64,000 bases of DNA from Nitrospirota bacterium (GCA_029261195.1 JAJDBU010000065.1:1-64000); one strand, 5' to 3'; positions 43,017 to 51,310 are shown, counted from the first letter of the stretch. Notes: generated from the sequence alone by a model not told the origin. A program made the numbers and translations.

Positions 43017-44131
43017 CAGATGTGAAAAAACCGAAAAAAACCACTCCCAGCTCTGCCAAAAAACAAATCATCCAGTCCATCCGCCAGGAAAACAACGCAC
43101 TTAAGCAGGAGCTGCACAAAAAGACACGAGAGTTTTCGATTTTTTTGGATGCCGGTTTATCCCTGGCCTCCACCCTTGAATTTAAAAAAGTCCTCCGAAT
43201 CATCCTGTCCTCCGCTCGAAAACTGGTGAAATGTGAAGACTGGGCTCTGCTTTTATGCGACGACGCCTATACATCCCTTCGCTATGAACTTGTGAAGCAA
43301 ACACGGGGTAAGTCGATTAAACACAGCCCTATTAAAATCGGAACAGGACCTGCGGGCCGCGCCGTTGAAAAAGGGCTTCCCATACTCATTTCGGATCACG
43401 CAGGCAAACGGGCTGAACTTAAAAAGGCTTATCCCCATCTAAAAGTCAGGTCTCTGCTTGCCTTTCCAATCGTTAGCCAAAATAGAGTCATCGGCCTGAT
43501 TCAATTGATCAATCGCCTCAATCAGGATGACTTTGACAAACAGGATCTGGACTACCTCCAAAAGCTGGTTGAGCGGGCCTCGCTTGCAATCGAGCGCTCA
43601 GACCTTTATCAGACCATGTCAGATCTTGCCGCCACCGATGATCTGACCAAGCTCTTCAACCTGCGTTACCTCAGTCGTGTTCTCGAAGGTGAAATGAACA
43701 GGAGCAAGCGATATAAAATTCCGCTTTCCCTGATCTTCATCGACATCGACTATTTCAAACGTGTTAACGATCAGCATGGACACCTCTGCGGTAGCAGAAC
43801 CCTCGTTGAAATGGCGGATATCTTCAGGGAAAGCTTTCGTGCTGTTGATATTATTGCACGTTATGGTGGAGACGAATTTATCGTTATCTTGCCCGATACC
43901 GACGTAAAAAGGGCGTACCAAGTCTCAGAAAGAGTCCGCCAATCTGTACGAAAATTCGAATTTTTAAAGAAAAAAGGCCTAGCCCTGAAGATTACAGCCA
44001 GTTTCGGTGTCGCAGGATTCCCCGACCATGCCGAAAATAAGACCGACCTGATACACCATGCCGACCAAGCGATGTACAAAGCAAAGGTCACCGGTAGAGA
44101 CAAAACGGTACTCGCATCATCGGTAGAGTAA
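43004..44131 (+). CDS. GAF-GGDEF diguanylate cyclase
   Basis: Makes cyclic di-GMP from two GTP. The 375-residue protein has an N-terminal coil (residues 20-45), a GAF sensor (about 45-200, with [17 protein letters not shown]) and a GGDEF domain (about 205-375). The active site RYGGDEF is intact, and R-A-V-D five residues before it provides an inhibitory I-site. No membrane segment is present, so it is cytosolic. The start overlaps secA by 13 bases, indicating co-transcription. The substrate GTP-binding and metal Asp ([12 protein letters not shown]) are present. The ligand of the GAF domain is unknown. Confidence 0.93.
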   Translation: MSRLTDVKKPKKTTPSSAKKQIIQSIRQENNALKQELHKKTREFSIFLDAGLSLASTLEFKKVLRIILSSARKLVKCEDWALLLCDDAYTSLRYELVKQTRGKSIKHSPIKIGTGPAGRAVEKGLPILISDHAGKRAELKKAYPHLKVRSLLAFPIVSQNRVIGLIQLINRLNQDDFDKQDLDYLQKLVERASLAIERSDLYQTMSDLAATDDLTKLFNLRYLSRVLEGEMNRSKRYKIPLSLIFIDIDYFKRVNDQHGHLCGSRTLVEMADIFRESFRAVDIIARYGGDEFIVILPDTDVKRAYQVSERVRQSVRKFEFLKKKGLALKITASFGVAGFPDHAENKTDLIHHADQAMYKAKVTGRDKTVLASSVE

Positions 44132-44217
44132 AGCTCTCTCCCACCATTTTTCTAAATCAGAAAAGGCATGAATCAATGATCGTCTGCAGAGTAGGCTAGG
44201 AAGATTAAAACCTACAG

Positions 44218-44268
44218 CCGGAATAATAACAACACTGGTTCACGGTTTTATTATTCCGGTGCTATACT
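44218..44268 (+). promoter_or_regulatory. palindromic operator over an extended -10 promoter
   Basis: CCGGAATAATAA (44218-44229) and TTATTATTCCGG (44248-44259) are perfect 12-bp inverted arms with an 18-base spacer. A TTCACG -35-like box (44239-44244) lies in the spacer, and TGCTATACT, an extended -10, occupies 44260-44268 directly after the right arm. The arms therefore bracket the promoter of the coiled-coil/pilin operon. A repressor dimer, or a strong hairpin in DNA, could act here. Confidence 0.55.
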
Positions 44269-44366
44269 TCTGATGACTAGTCTAGACTTATGGACGCCTA
44301 CTATGGGAAGATATTAAAGAATACGCATAGTTTTTCCCCTACATCATATTCTCGGATTAATACAAG

Positions 44367-44972
44367 ATGACGAAAAAAATAAAAAATAAAAGAGTGAAAA
44401 AGTATATTGATCGACAAACGCAAGGACGTATCGCCCTCATTGTCGTCATCAATGCCCTGCTTTATACCGGTCTGCTTGCACTTTTTATCTTCGCTCCTCT
44501 GGCCTATCGTATTTATATCGGAGAGCGTACACCTGAGATTCAGGAAGCCGCAAACGCTTTTCTGGCGCTTCACGAGTATTTCTGGCCGGCTATTCTGCTT
44601 GTTCTGATCGTCATCGCTTTCCACAGCATCCGACTGAGCCACAGCTTGGCCGGCCCGGTCTACCGCTTCAAGCAGACACTCAGGCAGATTCAAAAGAGAA
44701 ACTTTTCCGTTCAGATCACCCTGAGGAAAAAAGACTTTTTTTCTGAAATGATGGACGAAATGAATGAGACAAACCGTAGCCTCAGTGCCGACATTGCAGA
44801 TTTAAAAGAGAAACATGCGCCGATCCAAGAGGCGATTGAAGAGATGAATGAAAAGCTGGGACAAAAAGATGTTTCCATCGAATTCTTGAAGACCTCTGCA
44901 CGCACAATTTTTGAAAACGAAAAAGCGCTACGACAAGCGCTTGAACAGTTTCAATTGAAAAATGATGTTTAA
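44367..44972 (+). CDS. two-helix membrane protein with HAMP-like and coiled-coil region
   Basis: A 201-residue protein. Two transmembrane helices (about residues 22-48 and 70-90) flank a short periplasmic loop. After the second lies RLSHSLAGPVYRFKQTLRQIQKRNFSVQITLRKKDFFSEMMDEMNE, which resembles a HAMP module, then a long coiled coil to the C-terminus. There is no methyl-accepting, kinase or cyclase output. The gene overlaps the pilin gene by 11 bases. It may be an assembly, anchoring or signalling partner of that pilin; I do not recognise a named family. Confidence 0.65.
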   Translation: MTKKIKNKRVKKYIDRQTQGRIALIVVINALLYTGLLALFIFAPLAYRIYIGERTPEIQEAANAFLALHEYFWPAILLVLIVIAFHSIRLSHSLAGPVYRFKQTLRQIQKRNFSVQITLRKKDFFSEMMDEMNETNRSLSADIADLKEKHAPIQEAIEEMNEKLGQKDVSIEFLKTSARTIFENEKALRQALEQFQLKNDV

Positions 44973-45399
44973 TCGAGTGAGAAACGAAAAAGGTTTTACC
45001 TTGATTGAACTTATGATTGTTGTTTTGGTCGTCAGCATTTTGGCGACTATCTCTGTCGTAGTCTATAATAATTTTCTAAAACAGGCGAGAACCGTGGAAG
45101 CAAAGAGCTTTTTGAGCGCCCTTGCCAGGCAGCAAACCGCCTACTATGTTGAAAACGAGGAATATACAGGCGATCTTCTCAAGCTCGGCCTTCCGGGGCT
45201 CGGCCTTCCGGAACTCGGCCTTCCGGAACTCGGAAGATTAAAATATTACAAGATAACGATCGACGTTTCTCCGGAACTTCAAAGGTATGTCGCGACCGCT
45301 AGCGGCGATATAGATTTCGATACCTACCTTGACGTATGGACAATCAATCAGAATGAAGTGTTGGTCCACACAAAGGATGATATAAAAGATCTTCCCTGA
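44962..45399 (+). CDS. type IV pilin-like (pseudopilin) protein
   Basis: A 145-residue prepilin. The leader MMFNRVRNEKG is followed by the cleavage/methylation motif FTLIELMIVVLVVSILATISVVVYNNF, with Glu at mature position 5, so a prepilin peptidase should process it. The globular part includes AYYVENEEYTGDL, typical of PilA/GspG-type pilins. An in-frame three-fold 15-bp repeat encodes LGLPG-LGLPE-LGLPE just after this, which is unusual. No pil or gsp assembly genes are in the window. The start overlaps the preceding coiled-coil gene. Confidence 0.88.
   Translation: MMFNRVRNEKGFTLIELMIVVLVVSILATISVVVYNNFLKQARTVEAKSFLSALARQQTAYYVENEEYTGDLLKLGLPGLGLPELGLPELGRLKYYKITIDVSPELQRYVATASGDIDFDTYLDVWTINQNEVLVHTKDDIKDLP
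45184..45228 (+). repeat. 15-bp in-frame triplicated repeat in the pilin gene
   Basis: CTCGGCCTTCCGGGG, then CTCGGCCTTCCGGAA twice, head to tail, encoding LGLPG, LGLPE and LGLPE. The near-identity of DNA between copies indicates recent expansion, and copy number could vary between strains. Confidence 0.9.
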
Positions 45400-45437
45400 G
45401 AGCAAAAGTTCTCACACAAAGCATGAACAGTAGTCCC

Positions 45438-45593
45438 TCAAGGCTGATCTTTTCCAGGACTTTCCGCTTTTTCAGTCTCATCTGGTTTTTCTGCCGCATC
45501 CTTCTTTTTTAGTTTCTGAATCAATTCCCTATTCAATTTATTAAAGTATTCTTCTTCCTTGCTATAGCCTTCTTTATTCAAGTCTTCTCTCAT
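45438..45593 (-). CDS. small charged hypothetical protein (51 aa)
   Basis: A 51-residue basic/acidic helical protein starting MREDLNKEGYSKEEEYFNKLNREL and ending in a low-complexity Lys/Glu tail. The ATG has a strong GGAGGGG site 2 bases upstream; a longer frame starting at 45671 has no such site. The motif resembles short conserved proteins of Gram-negative bacteria without known function, some of which are the C-terminal part of zinc-ribbon proteins. Its transcript is bounded by the 15-bp inverted repeat upstream. Confidence 0.55.
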   Translation of the reverse strand: MREDLNKEGYSKEEEYFNKLNRELIQKLKKKDAAEKPDETEKAESPGKDQP

Positions 45594-45694
45594 TGCCCCT
45601 CCAATTTCAGCAGGACAGCCCTGCAACTGCGATCTTTGACCTTGTGGTCTATTCCCTCGAAACATCATCAAAACATTTTCATTCGGTATGATCC

Positions 45695-45734
45695 AATAAA
45701 TAATCCCCGCAGCAAGCTACGGGGATTATTTATT
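45695..45734. terminator. 15-bp perfect inverted repeat, likely bidirectional terminator
   Basis: AATAAATAATCCCCG (45695-45709) and CGGGGATTATTTATT (45720-45734) with a ten-base loop. A GC core with AT-rich outer arms gives T-rich tails on both strands, so termination in either direction is possible. Confidence 0.65.
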
Positions 45735-46064
45735 TCTCTTTGTTTTTTCTTTTGCTGCTTTATTTGAGTCTGGAACTGTCTCCGTTCATCTCAAGGGCGT
45801 GGAAAAGGTCAAGGATAAACCCGAAGTACTGGGAGGCCACACGGCAGCCAAGTTCAAGCGCGTAAAGGACGCGGTGGTTGAGGGTGTGAATATATTTCTC
45901 TTAAATGATGGCCACAACGACCAGCTCAAAGAACGCAAAGGGCCGGTTTCGATCGTCCCTGCTCCGCAGGGAGAGAGATGACCGCACATCTCAAGGAGAG
46001 AGCGAATCCACCCCCTCTCCCCTGAGGTGCGCGGGAATATGAGTATTTCCACACTCTTCTTATC
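45735..46064. other. gene-free region with a possible coding relic
   Basis: About 330 bases without a convincing gene. One plus-strand frame (about 45760-45981) reads ALFESGTVSVHLKGV and then KFKRVKDAVVEGVNIFLLNDGHND without an internal stop, but has no good start or recognised homology. The opposite strand is also open (45786-46052), low-complexity. It may be a gene remnant or a chance frame; I assign no function. Confidence 0.3.
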
Positions 46065-46114
46065 TCACAAAAAAGCCCAGGGCCTATGCAACACGGTTCT
46101 GGGATTTTTTGTGA
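46065..46114. terminator. inverted repeat upstream end of recR region
   Basis: TCACAAAAAAGCCCAG (46065-46080) and CTGGGATTTTTTGTGA (46099-46114) pair over 16 positions with one mismatch, loop 18. The T-run in the right arm and A-run in the left arm suit a terminator for the minus-strand dnaX-ybaB-recR transcript, which ends about 75 bases away, or for plus-strand reads. Confidence 0.6.
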
Positions 46115-46187
46115 TGACGACTCAAACTGCGGCTTAATGGAATACTCAAGTAAAAAAAAAGGGGTAGGCGGGGAGTTCTGTGCGTGT

Positions 46188-46805
46188 TCAGGTTTGCTCA
46201 ATGACTCTTCGGCCCTGCAAGGATTTGATCAGAGTGACTTCGTCCGCATATTCCAGATCAATCCCCACAGGGATGCCGAAAGCGATTCGGCTGACCGTAA
46301 CGCCAAGCGGCTGAATCAGGCGCGTTAGATAGATGGAGGTCGATTCTCCGTCAATGGTTGGATTGGTCGCGATGATGACCTCTGAAATCTTCCCTTTTTC
46401 CAGGCGGGCAATCAGCTTTTTGACGGCTTCACCACTGATTTCGGAACCCGACAAGGGAGCGAGTGTCCCCAACAGAACGTGATAGAGCCCCCGATACTCC
46501 CCGGTGCGTTCAATTGAATAAAGCGTACTGGCCTCTTCAACGACTAAGACCTTTGTGCCTTCTCTTTTCGGGTCAGTGCAGATTGTACAGACCGGTTCTT
46601 CAGTTAGGTTATTACAAATTTCACAAAAAGAAAGTTTCTCTTTGATGTCGATAATGGCCTGTCCAATGGCACTGGCTTCCTCAGATGACATCTTCAGAAT
46701 ATAAAAAGCCAAGCGCTGGGCCGATTTTCGTCCGATGCTAGGCAGCTTCATCAATTGTGTAATCAGATGGGCAAAAGCCCCCTTTTTTCTTGTTGTGCTG
46801 CTCAT
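46188..46805 (-). CDS. recR: recombination protein RecR
   Basis: Helps load RecA at gaps together with RecF and RecO. At 205 residues it matches the family (about 200). It has the helix-hairpin-helix LMKLPSIGRKSAQRLAFYIL, a four-cysteine zinc site CEIC...CTIC, and the Toprim domain (VVEEASTLYSIERTGEYRGLYHVL, ATNPTIDGESTSIYL). It lies 4 bases after ybaB on the minus strand in the classic dnaX-ybaB-recR arrangement. Confidence 0.97.
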   Translation of the reverse strand: MSSTTRKKGAFAHLITQLMKLPSIGRKSAQRLAFYILKMSSEEASAIGQAIIDIKEKLSFCEICNNLTEEPVCTICTDPKREGTKVLVVEEASTLYSIERTGEYRGLYHVLLGTLAPLSGSEISGEAVKKLIARLEKGKISEVIIATNPTIDGESTSIYLTRLIQPLGVTVSRIAFGIPVGIDLEYADEVTLIKSLQGRRVIEQT

Positions 46806-46809
46806 TGAC

Positions 46810-47130
46810 TCAGAAGAGGCCGGGAATATTCAAACCACCGGTCAGACCCTTCATTTCGTCGGCCATCGCTTCCTGGCTCTTTCTTAAACCCTCATTCACC
46901 GCCGCTAAGACTAGGTCCTGCAACATGTCCAAATCCTCTGTTTTGACCACTTCAGGATCGATTTTGATGGATAAAACTTGCTGACGACCATTTACGACAA
47001 CAGTCACCATTCCGCCACCCGATGTGGCTTCAGTGGTTTTTTCTGCGGCCTCTTCCTGGAGCTTGGCCATCTTGGCCTGGAGTTCCTGGGCCTGTTTCAT
47101 CATACCGCCAAACATTTTTTTCCCTGCCAT
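46810..47130 (-). CDS. ybaB: YbaB/EbfC nucleoid-associated protein
   Basis: A 106-residue DNA-binding protein of the YbaB/EbfC family, forming tweezer-like dimers. The sequence [25 protein letters not shown] and the central strand [22 protein letters not shown] are typical. It lies between dnaX and recR with gaps of 29 and 4 bases, the conserved bacterial order. Confidence 0.95.
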   Translation of the reverse strand: MAGKKMFGGMMKQAQELQAKMAKLQEEAAEKTTEATSGGGMVTVVVNGRQQVLSIKIDPEVVKTEDLDMLQDLVLAAVNEGLRKSQEAMADEMKGLTGGLNIPGLF

Positions 47131-47159
47131 TACATCTCCTCACTTTTTTATTTGTTTCG

Positions 47160-48986
47160 TTATTTTGTCTCAATCACGCTCCCGCCCATCACATCAAGAA
47201 TTTCCTGAACAAAGGGATGCTTGGATGGAAGCGTCTGATTCCCCTCAAAGACAGGTGGTTTTTGATATGAAGGTATCGGTTTAAAAGCGGGTTCCGGGCC
47301 TTTTTTTGTCGTCCCACGTTCAAGCAACAAGAGACTCACATCTCTTTTAAAATAGGTCTTAAGAAAATCATTCATCCACTCACGACTCGATTCTTTTTGG
47401 ATCAAGGGCATCAAAAAAATACTGTCTCCCGAAAAACCCATCTGAATTTCCTGATCCGAAAGACTGATCAAGTCCCCCTCCTTAAGATAGGAGGCGATGT
47501 TGGGGCGTTCCTCCTTGATCGCAGAAAGAAGCTTTTGCCATGTTTCCTGGGCAGGGCCGCTTGTTATCTTGGCATTTGTTTTTTCTATGTTTTTCGGGGC
47601 AGGATTTTCAATCTGAGAACGGCTTTTAGAAAGAGGTACTTTTGAACCTTTTTTTTCGGCCAGAGCCGCGAGCCAAGAGGGAGAGGGCTTTGCGGGAGAA
47701 GGTTTTGAAGGGGAAGCCAGTGCTGTTTTTTTCTCAATGGCAATGGACTGTTCAAAAACAGGCTTTTTAAAAACGGTCTTCATCGCAATCGCTTGTGGAT
47801 CTTTGATGTCTTCAGGCGTTTTCCCGACCGACCGAGGCGCCGGACTTCCGGAGGCCAGGGCATCCAGTTTTGTAATCATCGCTTCGATGGGCTGTAAATC
47901 GGCCAGCAAAATAGATTTCATCAGGGTCACTTCAAAAAGCAGGAAGGGTTGCGGCGCATGACGGATTTCTCTCTGCAAGCGGGCAAAGATAGAAAAAAGG
48001 CGTTGCAATGCCTCTGGAGAAAAAAGGGCCGATTCAATACGAATCTCCTCGATTTCTTCAGCAGGAAGATCCACCCAATCGCCCACTTCAGACAAATTCT
48101 GAGTCACAATCAAGTTCCGCAGGTGCTCTAAGCAGTCCGAAAGAAACTGTGTCAGATCGCAGCCTTGCTCGCTGACCTCTTTTGCAAGCGTCAGTAGGGC
48201 AAGCGTGTCCTTTTTGTGAATGGCATGAACAAAGGCCTGGAAAGTTGATGCGTGCATTCGGCCCATCAGGGTAAAAAGGTCTTCATCCGAAACCTGCTCA
48301 CCCCCGAAAGAGATGGCCTGATCCAGCACACTCAAGGCATCGCGCATACTCCCTTCGGCCAGTCTGCCGATGAGGTGCAAGCCTTTTTCGCTAAATACGC
48401 ACTGGCGTTCTTCGGCAACGCAGCGCAACTGAGCCACAATTTCTGCCAGCGTCATTCGACTAAAGGTAAAGTGTTGGCAACGTGACAAAATCGTTGCCGG
48501 AATTTTATGGGATTCTGTTGTCGCCAGGATGAAAATCAAATGAGGCGGCGGTTCTTCCAGCGTTTTGAGCAAAGCATTGAATGCTGCATTTGAAAGCATG
48601 TGGACTTCATCAATGATGTAGATCTTGTAGCGGGCACGGAGCGGTAAATATTTCACATTTTCCCGAAGTTCCCGAACATCGTCCACCCCCGTATTCGAGG
48701 CTCCGTCAACCTCAACCACATCAACCGAGCGACCACCGGTAATCTCGCTACATTGCTCACACTTATTGCAGGGCACCGTGGTTCCGAGTTTTTCACAGTT
48801 GATTCCCTTCGCAAGGATTCTAGCGAGAGAGGTTTTTCCGACACCGCGTATGCCGGAAAAAAGGTAGGCTTGTGCAATTTTATCGAGCCGGATGGCATTG
48901 GCAAGGGAGGTGGTGACATGTTCCTGACCGATGACCTCTTCAAAGGTCTGGGGCCGCCATTTTCTGGCAGAAACCTGGTAGTCCAT
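47160..48986 (-). CDS. dnaX: DNA polymerase III subunits tau/gamma
   Basis: Clamp-loader ATPase, 608 residues. Walker A GIRGVGKTSLA, the zinc site C-x8-C-x2-C-x2-C (CEKLGTTVPCNKCEQC), Walker B IIDEVHML and the sensor TTESHKIPATILSRCQ lie in the first 180 residues. Domain III follows, then a Pro/Ser/Lys-rich linker and a C-terminal tau region. In the linker a run of eight A residues (mRNA sense, 47649-47656) forms a slippery A AAA AAA. A -1 shift there would end after about eight codons and give a gamma-like product of about 450 residues. It starts the dnaX-ybaB-recR operon, with ffs and two tRNA genes upstream. Confidence 0.96.
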   Translation of the reverse strand: MDYQVSARKWRPQTFEEVIGQEHVTTSLANAIRLDKIAQAYLFSGIRGVGKTSLARILAKGINCEKLGTTVPCNKCEQCSEITGGRSVDVVEVDGASNTGVDDVRELRENVKYLPLRARYKIYIIDEVHMLSNAAFNALLKTLEEPPPHLIFILATTESHKIPATILSRCQHFTFSRMTLAEIVAQLRCVAEERQCVFSEKGLHLIGRLAEGSMRDALSVLDQAISFGGEQVSDEDLFTLMGRMHASTFQAFVHAIHKKDTLALLTLAKEVSEQGCDLTQFLSDCLEHLRNLIVTQNLSEVGDWVDLPAEEIEEIRIESALFSPEALQRLFSIFARLQREIRHAPQPFLLFEVTLMKSILLADLQPIEAMITKLDALASGSPAPRSVGKTPEDIKDPQAIAMKTVFKKPVFEQSIAIEKKTALASPSKPSPAKPSPSWLAALAEKKGSKVPLSKSRSQIENPAPKNIEKTNAKITSGPAQETWQKLLSAIKEERPNIASYLKEGDLISLSDQEIQMGFSGDSIFLMPLIQKESSREWMNDFLKTYFKRDVSLLLLERGTTKKGPEPAFKPIPSYQKPPVFEGNQTLPSKHPFVQEILDVMGGSVIETK

Positions 48987-49069
48987 TATGAATTCTGCCT
49001 ATTCAGCTGTTTTACTTGGGATGATAGCAGCGAAATCGTTATTTGCGTCAATAGCATTTAGAGTTAAAT

Positions 49070-49194
49070 GTGATTTGTGGAGAAACCGGGTGAACCTGCG
49101 GCACACAAGAGCGCCTACTTACCGCTGCTTCCTTCCGGACCTGACGGGGTTCATAAGATCCTGTTGCACAGAGCCCGGTCCCTCCAAAAATCAC
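49070..49194 (-). ncRNA. ffs: signal recognition particle RNA (4.5S-like)
   Basis: On the minus strand the diagnostic apical hairpin of SRP RNA is present: GTCAGGTCCGGAAGGA followed by AGCAGCGGTAAG, which includes the GGAA tetraloop and the asymmetric AGCA internal loop bound by Ffh. The ends GTGATTTTTGGAGG and CCACAAATCAC pair to close a rod of about 125 nt, a short-type bacterial SRP RNA. It lies between dnaX and the tRNA-Ser pair, a common location. Confidence 0.95.
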
Positions 49195-49208
49195 ACTTAT
49201 AGTCGATA

Positions 49209-49301
49209 TGGCGGAGAGAGGGGGATTTGAACCCCCGAGACAGCTACAAACCGCCTACACGATTTCCAATCGTGCTCCTTCAACCGCTCGGACACCTCTC
49301 C
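49209..49301 (-). tRNA. tRNA-Ser (GGA anticodon)
   Basis: On the minus strand the molecule starts GGAGAGGTGTCCGAGCGGTT and has the long variable arm of class II tRNAs. The anticodon loop TTGGAAA gives GGA, reading UCC/UCU serine codons. The T arm has GGTTCAAATCC. The acceptor stem pairs with one G-U at position 7, discriminator G, and CCA is encoded in the DNA (TGG at 49209-49211). Confidence 0.97.
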
Positions 49302-49356
49302 TTATGATTCTATAATTACTTTATAACAGTTGCTTTGATTCTCGACAAAACATCGG

Positions 49357-49445
49357 CGGAGAAAGGGGGATTCGAACCCCCGGTGGAGTTACCCCCACAC
49401 CTGATTTCGAGTCAGGCGCCTTCAACCGAGCTCGGCCATCTCTCC
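49357..49445 (-). tRNA. tRNA-Ser (CGA anticodon)
   Basis: A second class II serine tRNA, minus strand: 5' GGAGAGATGGCCGAG, anticodon loop CTCGAAA giving CGA for UCG, long variable arm, T-arm GGTTCGAATCC, discriminator G. The three bases after the discriminator read CCG, so CCA must be added by the nucleotidyltransferase, unlike its neighbour. It lies 6 bases after the tadA stop. Confidence 0.97.
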
Positions 49446-49451
49446 AATAAA

Positions 49452-49907
49452 TCATCCCCGTAAGTCGCCGAAAAGTTTTCCCAGTAATGAGGACGCATCC
49501 TCAGCAAGTACGCCACCAAGCACCTCCATGCGATGATTCAAGCGAGGCTCCCGGACAAGATCCACGATAGAACCGCAACCGCCTCCTCTGGGATCATAGG
49601 CCCCGAAAACCAGACGATCCACCCTGGATTGCACTAAGGCCCCGGCGCACATCACGCAGGGTTCGAGGGTGACATAAAGCGTACCGCCTAAGCGCCAACG
49701 CCCCAGATTTTTTGAAGCCTCACTCAGCACCAACATTTCGGCATGAGCGGTCGCATCAAGGCGCTCTTCCTTTAAATTGTGTGCGGCCACCGTGACTTCA
49801 TCACAAACAAGTACGGCACCGACAGGCACCTCGCCAAGACATAAAGCTTTCTCTGCTTCAGCAAGTGCCTGTCTCATCAGTCGCATATCTAAGTCACTTG
49901 GAAGCAT
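49452..49907 (-). CDS. tadA: tRNA-specific adenosine deaminase TadA
   Basis: Converts adenosine 34 of tRNA-Arg(ACG) to inosine. The zinc deaminase motifs are THAEML (HAE with catalytic Glu) and PCVMCAGAL (PC-x-x-C), in a 151-residue protein with typical VFGAYDPRGGGCGS. The ATG at 49907 is preferred as a compact start; a GTG at 49958 and an ATG at 49886 are alternatives, and none has a clear ribosome-binding site. It precedes the two tRNA-Ser genes, ffs and dnaX on the same strand, a conserved grouping for translation and replication genes. Confidence 0.93.
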   Translation of the reverse strand: MLPSDLDMRLMRQALAEAEKALCLGEVPVGAVLVCDEVTVAAHNLKEERLDATAHAEMLVLSEASKNLGRWRLGGTLYVTLEPCVMCAGALVQSRVDRLVFGAYDPRGGGCGSIVDLVREPRLNHRMEVLGGVLAEDASSLLGKLFGDLRG

Positions 49908-50124
49908 AAAATTAAGGGCGACTGTCCGAGAACGTGCGGCGGATTTTATGAGAATCACTCTCTGTTGTCAAGATAATGCCCCCTGCAAATTTTGAAGAAA
50001 ATTGCAGGTAAATACTCCCTGGGCAAACATAATCATCGCAGGGGCGTATCGATTTTATTCCCCCGGAATGATGTGCTATGATCACGCCAATTTTTAATCA
50101 TCCATATGAAAATGGGGGGAAAGT

Positions 50125-50724
50125 ATGGTCGCAGAATTTAAAGATGTTGTCGATTTTCATCAACACCTCTGTCTCGATATTGCCATTGGATATCGTGCGG
50201 GCTTAGCCTTGGTCCGCGAAATGGGGGATGAATTAAAAAACATGAAAGAGGTCGTTGCCCACGTCGGGAATGAAACCTGTGCAGTGGACGCCATTCAGGA
50301 AGTCACCGGCTGCACCTTTGGCAAACGCAACATCTATTTGGATCACATAGGAAAGCCGGTCTACATCCTTCAGAACACAAAAACAGGCAATGCCGTCCGG
50401 GCTTACTGCACTTATTGGGAAAGTTTTGATCATACGGAATTACGCACCCTGAGAAAGGCGGCGAAAGCGGCAGATGCCAGTGGCGCGCAGAAAGCAGCGC
50501 TCTTAAAAAAGACAGAAGAAACCATCGAAGCCGTCTTAGCGGCCCCGGAATCAGAACTCTTTGCTATCACTCGTATCAAACTCCCTGCACCGCCGAAGTC
50601 CGGGAAATACGTAGCTGAAGCCTGTGCGGACTGTGGTGAGCAGGCCGATGTCGCCCTCCTACGGGAAGTGAGTGGAAAGCGGCTCTGCACAGAATGCGGC
50701 GTAAAAGAAACTGTCGGGACTTAA
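50125..50724 (+). CDS. FmdE-family protein
   Basis: A 199-residue protein with an FmdE domain, named after the formylmethanofuran dehydrogenase E subunit but common in bacteria lacking methanogenesis. The N-terminal motif DFHQHLCLDIAIGYRAG and EEVTGC-like CAVDAIQEVTGCTFGKRNI contain the conserved His/Cys residues thought to bind metal. A C-terminal zinc ribbon (CADCG...CTECG) follows. In bacteria FmdE proteins are often linked to molybdenum or tungsten enzymes, but no such gene is adjacent. It starts after a GGGGGAAAG site. The next gene begins one base after its stop. Confidence 0.8.
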   Translation: MVAEFKDVVDFHQHLCLDIAIGYRAGLALVREMGDELKNMKEVVAHVGNETCAVDAIQEVTGCTFGKRNIYLDHIGKPVYILQNTKTGNAVRAYCTYWESFDHTELRTLRKAAKAADASGAQKAALLKKTEETIEAVLAAPESELFAITRIKLPAPPKSGKYVAEACADCGEQADVALLREVSGKRLCTECGVKETVGT

Positions 50725-50725
50725 G

Positions 50726-51271
50726 ATGACTGCAAATCGCCTGGCGATAGGAGCACCGGCTCCCGATTTCAATCTGCCGTCAGTGGACGGACGAAACTAT
50801 TTTCTGAGGGATTTCCAGGATAAGAAGGTGCTTGTCGTCCTTTTCACATGCAACCATTGCCCCTATGTTCAGGCCTACGAACAGCGTTTGATCGCAATTC
50901 AAAGCGATTTTTCATCCCAGGGTGTGGCTCTCGTCGCGATTAACTCAAACGAAACGAAAAACCATCCGGAAGACAGCTTCCCCAACATGGTAGTGCGTGC
51001 AAAAAAAGAGGGTTTTAATTTCTCCTATCTCCGTGACGAAACGCAAGAAGTTGCAGATGCCTACGGCGCCCACTACACACCGGAGGCCTTTCTTTTTGAC
51101 AAGGAAAGAAAACTCCGTTTTACCGGACGTATTGATGACAACTGGCGGGATGCAGACAAGGCTAAATCACACGATCTAAGAGACGCGATCGAAGCGCTAC
51201 TTGCGGGAAACGAGGTCAGACTATCGGAAACACATGCAATCGGCTGTACGATCAAGTGGGCGCAATTTTAA
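50726..51271 (+). CDS. thioredoxin-fold (AhpC/TSA or redoxin family) protein
   Basis: A 181-residue cytoplasmic redoxin. The N-terminal IGAPAPDFNLPSVDGRNY and VVLFTCNHCPYVQAYEQRL contain a CNHC redox motif typical of the thioredoxin family protein group related to TlpA/peroxiredoxins. YTPEAFLFDKE provides the cis-proline strand. There is no signal peptide. It begins one base after the FmdE-like gene, so the two are translationally linked, which suggests a redox partner role. The exact substrate is unknown. Confidence 0.82.
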   Translation: MTANRLAIGAPAPDFNLPSVDGRNYFLRDFQDKKVLVVLFTCNHCPYVQAYEQRLIAIQSDFSSQGVALVAINSNETKNHPEDSFPNMVVRAKKEGFNFSYLRDETQEVADAYGAHYTPEAFLFDKERKLRFTGRIDDNWRDADKAKSHDLRDAIEALLAGNEVRLSETHAIGCTIKWAQF

Positions 51272-51310
51272 ATAATCCTACCTTTTAGAATCTCCCCTCT
51301 AGGATAAAAA

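Noticed and set aside
45786-46052. Minus-strand 88-aa protein
   Set aside because: Low-complexity composition and no start signal; it probably reflects an open antisense frame.
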